Assembly: GCA_027600665.1 (NCBI GenBank)
Contig: JADGJL010000365.1
Span: forward strand, 1-23,709
Reading direction: 5' to 3'
Length of the DNA: 23,709 bases
DNA from: Irineochytrium annulatum
Taxonomy: Eukaryota; Chytridiomycota; Chytridiomycetes; Chytridiales; Chytridiaceae
Under the pieces are notes generated by a model. The model did not search any database and had not been told where the DNA came from. It saw nothing but the letters and a program-made list of their open reading frames with translations. Below are positions 10,535 to 21,231 of the stretch, in pieces; the stretch's first letter is position 1, and each line of letters starts with the position of its first letter. Position numbers and translations under genes: made by a program.

Positions 10535-10975
10535 CATGGCTTCCATCGCCGCGTTCGACAGAACTTCGTTCCCTGCCCCTCGGTGAGCCCGCGCCGACGT
10601 GGCCGTGTACGGACGGGTTCTCAACTTCCTCGCCAGCCGCTGTCGACGCGGCAGGGGCTGGCATGTCGCGTCCTCCATGCGTCCTTCACGCGCTTAGTAC
10701 CTTTGGTACGGCCTTATCCGGTACACCACGCAAAATATCAGGCACAGTACGGACAGCGCTCCCACTCTCCGCACATCGACGTCCTCACCCACCCACACAC
10801 ACACACACACACGCACACACACAGTCGCAGGACATCATCGCGGCCGCTGTGTGCTGGCTCGTCTCCAACGCCGTTAACGTCCTCAACGCCTTGTCCTCTC
10901 GCACCATACCGAGTACAGTTCCAAACCTCTACTGACCACCGCCACCGTGAAACTCTACTCCTTTGAACGGCGGTA
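10535..10975 (+). pseudogene. Decayed inverted copy of the 7TM membrane-protein gene
   Basis: The ATG at 10535 opens MASIAAFDRTSFPAP, matching the start of the intact gene (MSAIAVFDRTNFSIL), and is followed by a GTGAG donor at the equivalent place. From about 10829 the frame reads DIIAAAVCWL..., then VNVLNALSSRTIPSTVPNLY, matching exon 4 of the intact gene (VNVLNTWSPRTIAGTVPNLY). It then hits a TGA exactly where the intact gene has TGG. Nucleotide similarity continues in shifted frame through the ACCGCCACCG segment to about 10970, then ends. Exons 2 and 3 are barely recognisable, and a CA microsatellite lies in the former intron before exon 4. The exon-1 junction carries an extra base. Intron positions are retained, so this arose by DNA duplication, not reverse transcription. 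The last half of the gene is missing. Confidence 0.82.
10794..10823. repeat. (CA)n microsatellite
   Basis: About 14 near-perfect CA units with one CG interruption. The repeat lies inside the pseudogene, in the segment corresponding to the intron before exon 4 of the intact 7TM gene. Confidence 0.95.
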
Positions 10976-11271
10976 GTGGACTTGATGATTCTGATTTTAA
11001 AGTAGGGGATGAATGAGTGATTTTGTCGCGCCTTTGGGGTTTCGTGCATTGATTTGGATATAATTCTCTAATGTATTTTATGACTGGGCATGACGACACT
11101 ATACAAGAGACTGAGGAACGTCAACGGACTAGCAGATAAAAGATCCTCTCGTCCTTTGTTATGAAATCGATTTCCCTTCCCGAGTTCCAGATTGTCAGTT
11201 CCGCTAGTGATCCGTCGTCAAATAGCTCATTTTTCCACTTGCCCCTGGCCAGACTGGACCTTTAAGCGACG
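10976..11271. other. Upstream region of UTP10
   Basis: This AT-richer spacer runs between the end of the 7TM pseudogene and the UTP10 start codon. It presumably holds the UTP10 promoter and 5' untranslated region. No exon or specific element is identifiable. Confidence 0.4.
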
Positions 11272-14200
11272 ATGTTCGGCCGCCAGCTCAAGGCGCAGGC
11301 CGCCGCGGTGCGGGTGCCCTCGAAGCGGCAGGTCCACTCGCTGTTGTTCGGCCGGGACGCCGCGGACCTAGACTCGGACTCCATTTTTGCCATCGGCTGC
11401 AACGGCCTCGCGGGCCTGGTCATGCGGGACGAGACCTTCGCCGTCTTCGAGCACTCGCTGTTCTCGGAGGCCATGAAGTCGGCTGACAGGAACTTGATGG
11501 TTCGGTCGTCCTAGTGTCTTTGGTGGTGGTTCTGAATGGGGGATGTAGAACGCGCGGGAGAACGACGAGTTGAACAAGACCATCGAGAGCTTCATGATGC
11601 TGGCGTCGTCGCATTTTCTGAATGAGGCGACCATGAAGGCGCTCGAGTGGCTGGCTCTCAGGTTCAGGGTCCACCAGCACAACGTGGACGCGATTATGAA
11701 GTGCATTCTTCCTTACCACGACACGAAGCAGTTCGTGGAGGTGGTTGCCGTCCTTGACATCAGGTTCGATGCTTTGTTTGGGTCCTCGAGTTTCTCCTTC
11801 CACGTCCATTTAACGCGACCGTAGTACCCACCCGCGATGGAGCTTCCTCATGTTCGTGCAAAAGACGGCGGTCCCCCTCACCCGCGCAAATTTAGTCAAG
11901 CGGATAGGCTCAGACACGAAGGTCTTTGCCGTCATATGCGAGATGGTCGAGTCGACTTTGACGAGCAAGTCGCCAAATGCCAATGCGGCGTCCTTCCTGG
12001 CTGCCCTCATGAATGAGATTCTGGAGAAAGGCGGGGATTTGATTTACGAGCTTCAGGTCACGCTCCTGCCGCTTCTGCTCAAGATGATCGCGTCGGCGCA
12101 TCGGGATTTTCAGGTTTGTTTGCTGGACGAACTATCGCTTTAATATTTAAACTGCCTCATGCACACCGCAGGCGTCTGCATTTATTATCATCGCCAGCGC
12201 CTCGAAGCAGGTGACCTTTGCGTCGGATTTCGTCGATTTGCTCGTTACTGCCGTGATGGGGTCGACGACGAAGTCGCTCTACGAGGAGGCCATCTGCTGT
12301 GTGATGGCCGTTGCCGAGGCCCGCGATGAGCCGTTACACTTCCCGAAAAAGGTCGGGCATGCTTTGACAGGAAAATCGTGAGTTTTTTGTTTTTTTTTCT
12401 CTTTTTGCCTTCCTTTTGTTGTATTTGGTGTTATTGTTAACGCGCTGGGCGATGTCCATCTTGCGCATCGATAGGCCTCTTTGGGACGCTATCCTGCGCG
12501 TCGTGTCTTCGGCGGGCACCCACCACTTCCTCCTTGGCCTTTTCGGGCACCTTGTCGACCAATATCTCGCGGCGAGCGACGCTAACGACCGATCGGCTGT
12601 CAATGCACGTGTCATCTCGCTCGTTGAGCGCGCGCGGATGTCGCCGGACGTCGTTGGCGCCGTCGCGGAGATAATCTTGGGTCTTGCCGCTGGTGGGGAG
12701 GGGAACAAGGAGCGAATGGCGTTCGTGGAGAAAATCATCAGGGCCTTGTGCTTTGCCGACTCGGGAGTCGCTAGCGTGCGAATCGTGGAGGGGATTAAGC
12801 GGTTGAAGGAAGGATCGAGGCAGCGCGAGGCGCTACTGAAGATGACGCTTTCGGCGCTGCAGGTGATTAGAGTTATGTTCTTTTGATGGATTTAGCTAAC
12901 GCTGCAACATTTATCTAGGGCTCCATTCATCAACCTCTTACGGATCTGAACTCGACCCTTTTTCTGAGCCTTCACCACCCTGAGGCTCACGTCCGGCTCG
13001 TGGCGTTTGAGCGGCTTAAGACCGTTCTACTTCCTGGGTCAGGAAAAAGCGCCGGATTTACCGTACGTGTGATAAAACGCCCGATTGCGACTCATGGGCG
13101 CTTTCTTGCTTAGGACCATTCCTCCCTCCCGGAGCTACTCCTCGGCGGCGTTCGCGACGAAGACGACGCCGTCGTGCGGACCGTTCTTTCGATGGATCAC
13201 GTGATGAGGATCAGGCCCGACGTGTTTTTGCCAGAGCTGGTTCGCATCGTAACGGATTCTCCGTCGCCGGCCACACAGCAGGCGGCGATTATAAGATTGT
13301 TGCGCGGGGTGAGGGAAGGCGTGTTTAAGATGGACGCGAATTTGATGGATGTTTTGTTCGCATTCTTGCTAGTGACTTATGAGGTATGTCGGTTACCTTT
13401 TTTATTATCACATTGCTGATGGCGTGTGTGTTTCCAGCGAAGAAGCTTATGGCCTTACGTGATTGAATTGATGGGCTCGGGCACGTTTCCGGTTAAGGCG
13501 ATTGGGGCCGCACCAAATGCACTCAAGACTCTGGTAACCGAGCTTGCGGCGAAAGATCACTCCTTTAAGGACTCCTCTCGGCTCGCAGCCGAGGCGCTTT
13601 CCATCTTCGTCTCCGATGTGGCTTGTGCGTAGCTTCTCTATTTCGCTAACGTGTACCTTCCTAAACGTCCGCGCGCTCTATTCTAGCAAATGCATTGAGC
13701 GGCCCGGACGCGGCGGCTCACACAGCATTTTTGTTGCAGAGCCTGGCATCGAGGCACCGGGGCGGCCGCATCTTAGCCGGGCTAATCGTCCGGCGCATGT
13801 CGGCTATCCAAGGGGCGACAACGGCAGTGCAATTGAAGATCGTTGTGGCGGCGGGTGCCAGGCTGAGCGGGATGAGGGTACAGCGGGCTTCGGCGTTGAC
13901 GGGCCTTATGACGGTTTGTTGTCCGATAATATCCTGGTCTTTGTTAAAGTAAGACGTTTTTTGTATAGGTGGACTTTGCGTCGGTTGTGAAGGACGGCGG
14001 ATCGAATGCCGCGCTGGAGTTCAGCTTGCTGGTGGACCTTATTTGCGGTGCACTTGGGCGGTGCGGCCCTGTAGTTGCCGGCGACTGGCTTGCCGACGCC
14101 AACGATGTAAGCATAGGATTGTCCTCTCCTTTTTGTGCCACCGCGTTCTAATTTTGTGTGGTGAGCAGGCTTTTGTTGAAAAGCGAGCTTTGGTTACGGC

Positions 14201-17200
14201 CTTTGACTGCCTTTCCCGCGCACCTGCCGCTGAGATCGTATCTAGCGCGCTGATCCACATGTTTAGAGCGATCCTGAGGAGTCAAGCGCTCCCGTTCCTT
14301 GCAGGGGTATGGATTGATCAAGGTAAGGAATTATTTGGTTGCTTGCTTTGACGTTGATGAACCAGATTTGCCGGCTGTGACGCGGGTTAAGGCCCTGGAG
14401 ACGGCGTCGTCGCTTTTGGTAGCGTATGCGGGCGGCAAGGATACCTGGGACTTCCAGGTCATCCTGCCGTCGGTGTTTATTGCGTTGGCTGATACAAACA
14501 AGGTAGGCTTGTCTTGACCCCTCTTTATGATAGACTTACATTGTGATTAGGGCGTGCGAGGTGCTGCTGTGAAGTGCATCCGTGCTGCTCTGCGCAATTA
14601 CAATCGAGGGTTAGGAAAGCCGAGCAAGAACGTTTTTGCACATGACAGCTTTTACGGCGCTCAAACTGGTTAGTGAGCGGACGGAAAGTTGTGAGCAATG
14701 TTGTTAAATGGGCTTTGCAGAGAACGTTAAGTTCATGACGCAGGATCTAATCTTGCGGCTGATCTCATTGGTCGTCGACTCGGGCGAGGAAATATTTTCG
14801 GAGCAGGGCTTCTTTCAAAGGCTCTTGGTGAAGACTTTGCAGCAAAAGGAGGGTGCCGATCCGAGCATGTAGCTTACCATCGTTCAACGCTAGCTAACTT
14901 TATCGAAGTGATAATATTTTGATCTCGCTCCTTTCTCACATTCTCGTGATCCCGCGCCGGAGCGCCAAGGTCGCCATACTAGACCTGCTGAAACCTATCG
15001 ATACCCCGCTGAAGCTCCGCACGCTTCGCCCGCTCTTTACCACGTACTTCAACGAGGAGAAGGCAGCGGGAGCACCATCGCCAGATGACAGCGGTGTTAG
15101 GATGCACCTGCTCGACTGCTTCTCGCCCGTGTCGATCACGACCATTTTTGCATCGAAGAGCGGGCGCTTCTTGCCGCTTTTTACCTCCATCATCTCATTC
15201 GGTAATCAAAATGTTTTAGGATTTTGATATTGACATGGAAATAGGGTCCGCCGATGAGTCGATAAAGTGTTTGGGCCTAATTCGCGACTCGTGGTTCGCC
15301 GCGCTGCCCGCTAAGCAACAAGAGTTCCTCGTGACCGCTATCCTCGACGCCGTCATTGGGGCGGGGAAAGAGGTCTCCCAGGTTGCTAGGGAGGTCTTGT
15401 ACGGACTGACTTTGCCCGCGGGCTTGCTTGTGAACGCGCTGAAAACATGCGAGATGCGGATAAGGGAGATCAGCGAAAGCGGCGGCGTGAAGCGGGCGAG
15501 AGCCGACAGGTATGGCTGTGGCTATCTTGTCCGCAATATCTGACGCGCCTCGAAGCGACAACAAGGGGAGCTACTACCGTCTCGCGACGATTCTGGAGCT
15601 TATCGAAGCCGAGAGCGTGAAGTTATCGTCAATGGGCGACCTCATCGGTCCGGTATTCGACATTCTTCAACTTATCCTCGGCATCCAGTCGGATGCGACA
15701 CCCGTATCGCCCGAGTACCTGAAGCAGCTATGCGTCTCGGCCGAGCTAAAGATCGTCAACGCCGTCAAGGTAGTCGTACGTACTATTCTCTTTCTTACTG
15801 GTACGATTCAGGTCGAAAAGCATAAGTTGGACGAATTCACCGTTCGAGTGGACCTGATTGTGCAGTGCATCAGAGGTACTGATCACCACCCGTCTTTCTG
15901 GGCAGAGCAGCAGTTGAACTCTATTTTAAATAGCCACGGACAACCCGCAAACGCACAACACCGCGCTCTTGCTCATGTCTTCGATCGCCGTCTTGTATCC
16001 CGAAAGCGTGCTCAACAGCATCATCCCCGTATTCACGTTCATGGGCGCAAACGTTCTCCGCCGGGACGACAACTACAGTTTCCATGTCATTCAGCAGGTG
16101 CGGTGTTTTGCGCTGCAATCTTGTTTCCGCTAACGCAGCAAGCAGACGCTTGAGGCCGTATTACCGGCCCTCGTTTCACATCATCACGGGCAAAAAGGTT
16201 CTCACGCTCTAAATGGTTAGTCCATACCCTCACTCCTCGCGCTAATCATGTCGATAGAGATGAAGCCCATTCTTGACGTCTTTATAAATACCCTGTTCCA
16301 CGTGCCAAAGCATCGGCGACTGAAGTGAGCTCTTTGAGTGCCTAAGAGTTCTCTTCTAATCTTGATAAGGCTCTTCATTATATTGACCTCAACGTTGGGA
16401 CCCCAAGAGTTCTTGCACGCCGTCATCCTGATGCTATTTGTGAAAATGGTGAACCGGACCAGCGAGGATGCCGCCGAGGCGCAGAACATTCCATCGTTCT
16501 GCTTAAGCCTGGCGCAGTACTTCTCTTGCGCGCAACAACTAAATGTATGCGGCTTATTTCTCCTTTTGGCTTGCTGACGATGTTTGTAGGCTATCATTGC
16601 TGTCCACAAGTTGCTAAAGCAAGCGATTACGCAGCCACCGTCGGGTGCTAAGGCTTCAGCGTTTGATTTAAGGTTCGCGCACTTGAAAGCCATAAATCTG
16701 ATGCTAGGTGGTGGTAGCCATTTGTCCGACAGAGCGCGGCGCAACCTGATCCTTTCATCATACGATTTCGTGGCAAACCTTCTCGCTAGTCGGTCGTTCG
16801 TTAGAAAGTTCAAAGGCGACGACGACGGAGGCGTCGGAGATGGCGCTGCAAATGAGGCGAACGCGCCGCTCTTCGAGCTCGTCGAAATCTTGCTCGATAA
16901 TATTCTCACCGTGCACGAGGCCGTCGCGACTGGAACTGGCATTGGCGCACACGCGAGTTTTGGGAAATGTGCGTGATTATCGATCTGTTTTACTTTATTG
17001 CAGCTGATGCTGGATCGTTATACAGCGGCATTGAAGCGATTGAACGTTTCGCTGGCAAATGTGATCGCTCTCTTGCCCTTGGAGTCGTTCTTGGACCTGA
17101 TTGCGTCGATGATCGACCACCGCAACCCGGCCGTGAGTTCATTGTGATTTGTCCATGTTTAAACCCTGTTTGTTTAGCTTCGTCGGAAGGCTATCACGAT

Positions 17201-19186
17201 TCTTGGCGAAAAGGTGAACCTTCTGCCTGCCAAGGGCCGCGACGACTCGTCCTCGCTCTTCCACGGCGTCTTTGCCAAGCTACACCGAAATGTGGCGGCG
17301 CACGGCGACGATGAGGGGGACGTGACGGTTAGGCAGGCGTCGCTCATATGCCTCAACTCTATGATCTTAGCTTTCGCTAAGGCAGATCCGGCGCTGTACC
17401 TGTCGCTTGCCAGCGCATTGCTGGACGAGGGCGGGCTTTTCCACGCGGACCGGAACATACGGGCTTCGTCCATTGTGTGCATGACATCACTGTGGTAGGG
17501 ATTGAGAGAAAGCATTCATGATGTGTATGTACTGACTGCCATTTAGCCAAGAGCTCGGTGCAAGGGTCGTCCCACATATTCCGAAGTACGTTAATGCGAT
17601 TTTGGCGGAAATCAGGAAGGACTCCGGCGGTAAGGGATTGCTTTGTCTCTTTGCGTGCAAAGGCCGCTGACAAGACAAACTCTAGACGGCCTTGCGGACG
17701 ACGTCGTCTTCATCAGCGCGCTCACGTCCATCGACACAGTCATCAAGACGGTCCCGACCTTCGTGAGCCCCTATATCATGGACGTGCTCGACGTCGTCCT
17801 TTCCTCCGACTCGCTCAAGTCCCTCCTCCAGTCGAACGCGAGCCTGTCCTCGAAGCTAAACGAGCGGAAGCGCGACATTATGTCCAACCTCGCGTCCAAG
17901 GTCCCCGCGCGCGTCCTCATCCCGTCCATCTCGGGCTATACTGCCCGTGCTATGGCCCGCGGTCCGGGGGCAATGCTGGAGCTCTTCGAGATCGCGAGCA
18001 TGATGATCTCGCACTTGGACAAAGTCGAGCTCGCGCGACACCATGGCGAGCTGGCCGACTTCTTCCTGTCGAGCTTTGATTACAGAAGGGCGTGCGCCGG
18101 GCGGGTGGATGGAAGGGATCTGGACAAGGTCGATGGCGGCGCGTCGTCGGCGTTCACGCAGATGGTTCTGAGGTTGAATGAGACGTTATTCAGGCCTATT
18201 TTTTTCCGGCTTGTCAATTGGGCGACGAACGACATTGCGGGCAAAGGTCTGCTTGAGTGCCCTGAAACGGATGATGTACTGATGTCTACAATAGCGCCGC
18301 CAAAGGACATCCACAACCGCCAGCTATTCTTCTACCGCCTCGTGGACTCGCTTCTTGGGAAGCTAAAGGTATGTTGTTTGTATCGTCTTCAATCGCAAGG
18401 TACTGGTACTGACTTCATAACAACATAGTCCATCATCTCCCCTTATTTCACTTCCGTCCTCGACCATGCCTCCGACCTACTCGCGTCATACCCGACGAAA
18501 GGGGCGATAGACGACCTTTGGCCGTGCGTGCTGTCATGCTTGACCAAATTTTTCACGTACAACCCGGAACCACTATCCATTGAGAAATTCGAAAGGGTGT
18601 GCGGGACGGTCGTGGAGCAGATGGGATTGGCCGGAGCGGGGAGGGTTGATTTGGTGGGTCTACGCTTCGTTTTTTGCTGGCTACGGAGTGAGCGCTAATT
18701 GATGGATCATAATAGGAGGTCGTGATCAAGTCGGTGATACCTTGCCTCGGTCAAATGGCGACGAACGTGGGCAAGGAGGCCGCTTGGAAGACTCTGAACA
18801 AGGCCATTCTGGAGAAATGCAGAAGCAAGCACTTCCAGGTATGGTGAATGCTCAATGAGGCAACGATTGCGTTTTCATTGTTCTATTGAATGCATGAAAA
18901 TCATATTAATGATGCCAACAGGTACGGATTCTGAGTCTCAAGGCGCTCGAGGAGCTCTACACACGCCTTGGAGACGAGTTCCTTGTGTTCCTACCCGAGA
19001 CGATACCGTTCATGGCGGAATTGATGGAAGGTTCGTCCTGCAGCGGCTATTTCCCCCCCAGTTTGCCCTTTTTACTGATTTGGTACTATTTCAGATGACA
19101 ACGAGCAAGTGCAGATTGCGTGCAACGACACGGCGGCTGAGATCCAAAGGCACCTCGGCGAGGACATCAACACGTTCTTCTCGTAA
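11272..19186 (+). CDS. UTP10: U3 snoRNP / SSU processome scaffold UTP10 (HEATR1)
   Basis: About 31 exons join in frame to roughly 2093 aa, within the family range (yeast about 1770, human about 2140). The N-terminus shows the hallmark ALEWLALRFRVHQHNVDA followed by ILPYHDTKQFVEVV. A mid-region block NSIIPVFTFMGANVLRRDD is also diagnostic. The rest is helical HEAT-like repeats. The BP28CT region lies near residues 1685-1800 (KVPARVLIPSISGYT), and the protein ends in acidic helices (GEDINTFFS). In the family it scaffolds the t-UTP subcomplex, binding nascent pre-rRNA in the nucleolus for 18S processing and Pol I transcription. Exon ends, in order: 11499, 11763, 12113, 12377, 12862, 13062, 13383, 13624, 13913, 14106, 14322, 14502, 14668, 14868, 15201, 15509, 15769, 15875, 16097, 16215, 16324, 16544, 16968, 17132, 17494, 17629, 18368, 18653, 18838, 19030, 19186. 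Uncertain points: donor GTTCGG at 11500, intron 15770-15811 (frame-neutral), the acceptor near 16142-16145, and the acceptor at 17025. Confidence 0.93.
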
Positions 19187-19256
19187 TGCAGCTTCACGTA
19201 CAGCTTCCCATTTCGTTTTTTGTTCAATTTGCTGTTTTTTTTTTGGTCTGCTTGCT

Positions 19257-19673
19257 TCACTTCTGCTGTTGCTGATGTTTGTCGTTTTGAAGGGCGAGGA
19301 GGTCCAATTTTGTGGTTGCGACCTGGATGTGCGGTTATCATGAGAAAGAACGATTTAAATTAGCAAAGAATGGACACAAACCATATCCAGCAGCATCTTC
19401 ATCTTGAGCCTGAGAAGGTTGTTTTCAGCCTCGAGCGCCCGATTCCGCTCGACCAGGTCCGAGTTCACGTTGTCTTCGCACCGCCAGGATCTCCCCTCGT
19501 ACACCAGGGTCGAGTCGCCCAGGGTGATTGCGACAGGCTCCTCGCGATCCTCAGGGTAGAACTCGGAGCGGCGCTCCTTGACGGGGCTCTTACCGCGTTC
19601 ATTAGACAAGAGAATTGAAGTCCGTTTATCAACGTACTCCTTTTTTGAAGGACTGGGAGAGCCGCCTGATCAT
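19257..19673 (-). CDS. CBY1: Chibby-family basal body/ciliary protein
   Basis: Three exons (19638-19673, 19382-19588, 19257-19322) join in frame to 102 aa, close to the usual Chibby length. The core ITLGDSTLVYEGRSW followed by a heptad region with LEAENNLLRLKMKMLLDM matches the family signature (a short beta-like 'L..G..L.YE.G.W' block, then a coiled coil with ENNLLRLK). The first exon gives MIRRLSQSFKKG, then SPVKERRSEF, recalling the basic, SP-containing N-terminus of animal Chibby. Intron 1 has a GTACGT donor and a CTAAT branch motif; intron 2 has GCTAAT and a CCAG acceptor. In animals Chibby acts at the distal appendages and transition zone of basal bodies and also binds beta-catenin. Here a flagellar basal-body role is the likely one. 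It converges with UTP10; the two stop codons are about 70 bp apart. Confidence 0.86.
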
Positions 19674-19852
19674 GCTCTTGTTTGTACGGCGGAGGTCAAT
19701 TTCGCTCACATCCTCATTAAGAGTGAGAGACTTCAGGAGAACGCGCATCACACGAATAAAGTGCAACATGATGTATAACCAAATGCCCACGAGTTATCTC
19801 CACTTCCAACAAAAAACCAGCTGCAAAATATAGCTTGTCGACACACGGTCCC

Positions 19853-20817
19853 CTACTTCAAAACCGCCTTCCCCTTCCACTCGGTCTGATACCCCGGTGG
19901 CCCACCCGCACCGGCGCCTACATCAATCGGCGGCGGCGGCCCAAAGTCAAAGTCCGGCGGCGGCGGCGCGTCCACCCCCACGGGGAAATCATACGCCGGC
20001 AGCTCCAGCTCCGACTCAGCCGCCCCACCGTCCAGCCCCACCCGTCGGATCCTGACCTCCTCCACCATGGCCGCCAGGACCCGCGCGTGCGCGAGCGCCG
20101 TTGGACCCTCCGAGGCCGTCAGCACCTGACAACGGAGGACGTATCGGCATTTACCGGGCGCGGTCTCGATGGTCGTCCCCGGGATCTTGAACATGAAGCG
20201 GAGGTCGTGCGCGCCGGGGATGAGGGGGGATGAGGTGCGCGTTGCGGACCAGAGGTCGTGGGAGGAGCAGTAGACCAGCTGTTTTACGATGACAAGAGTA
20301 CATGTTAATGAAACCGCTCGGGTGTACCATGGCAAATGAAGTGTTAAACACATACCTCGCCATCGTCAATGTTCGACGCGGTCATGGAAGGGCTGGTCGA
20401 CGAGGACGAAGGCGCTGCCATCGTGAGGCCACCGGGCGCCTGTCGTTCATACGCGCTCTTCAGATTCGGATGTGCGGCAGCGGAGGACGCCACATGATCC
20501 TTCGTCGCGGCGCCATACAGCTGTATAACTATACGGTCCGCCTAAGTTCACCACCTCGTCAGCACCACTGCACACAGGCACAAAGATAGGGAATCGCAAA
20601 CCTCCGGCAGGGCATCCGACAGCGCGAGCGACACGGTCCCGCTCAGATCCGTGCCGGCGCTGTCCTCGCGACCGCCGCGGAGGGTCGGCATCTCATCCAC
20701 AAAGACCTCGAGCGCCAGGATGGATGGGTGGGATGAGGCCGGCGGGGGCTTGGTTGGGGAGAGGATCCAGCCGGGTGACGGCGTCGAGGTCGAGGTCGCT
20801 GCTGTTGTGGGCTGCAT
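19853..20817 (-). CDS. Arrestin-fold (alpha-arrestin-like) protein with PY motifs
   Basis: Three exons (20602-20817, 20356-20541, 19853-20278) join in frame to 275 aa. After a Pro/Ser/Thr-rich start, the segment ALEVFVDEMPTLRGG, then LSGTVSLAL and IVIQLYGAAT, follows the arrestin N-domain pattern. DLWSATRTSSPLIPGAHDL and FMFKIPG match the later 'L.W......L.PG.H.F.F.F.iP' segment. The C-terminal tail is Pro/Gly-rich and holds LPAY (in ELPAYDF) and PPGY (in GGPPGYQTE), the LPxY and PPxY types bound by WW domains of Rsp5/Nedd4 ubiquitin ligases. Family role: adaptors for ubiquitination and endocytosis of membrane proteins. It is shorter than typical alpha-arrestins and appears to have only one arrestin domain. 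The first in-frame ATG (20817) was chosen as start. Confidence 0.72.
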
Positions 20818-21231
20818 GGGTCTGGGCGGTGTCTTTCCAAGCGGGTGTGCGTGGAGAGGAATTGGGTGGATGGATCTTGGCACAAGCGAGTGTCAATGAT
20901 TCCACAGAGTTCCCTTGGATGTCCCAGTCGAATGGCAGCCCAAAAATGAGGAAGGAATGGTACAATGTACGCATTAGAAGACGATGGAAGATATTCTGCA
21001 TAATATTCCCCGCACCGTCGGGTATGTTATGACACCGCTCTTCAGGAGGAGTTTTTATTTTAGTTCACCCCAATACACGGATATACCCCAGTGTAATTGA
21101 TCTTTCTTTCTACGAGTAGAAAAGGACCGCTGTGCCGCTGTGGGTGGGTGATCCATCAACATCAGTACAAGCCAACAGTGATGTGGATCAGGGTCAGGTG
21201 TTGACGACCTATTTGGCGCTGCTTCTCAGAT
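20818..21231. other. Divergent intergenic region between the arrestin-like and TRF-like genes
   Basis: The two flanking genes are transcribed away from each other, so this stretch should carry both promoters. The part near 21040-21130 is AT-rich. Apparent open frames in it (for example 20724-21032 plus) overlap the arrestin exon and show no family features. I see no distinct motif. Confidence 0.45.

Noticed and set aside
10399..10935. A 178-aa plus-strand open frame as a real gene
   Set aside because: It is a chance frame running through the decayed 7TM copy, its dead introns and the CA repeat. Only the last 35 or so residues match the intact gene, and the frame stops where that gene continues.
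16997..17314. A 115-aa continuation frame starting near 16967 as the UTP10 exon
   Set aside because: The neighbouring frame (ALKRLNVSLANVIALLPL, then SFLDLIASMI) is plainly the HEAT-like one and connects to the next exon; the 115-aa frame does not.
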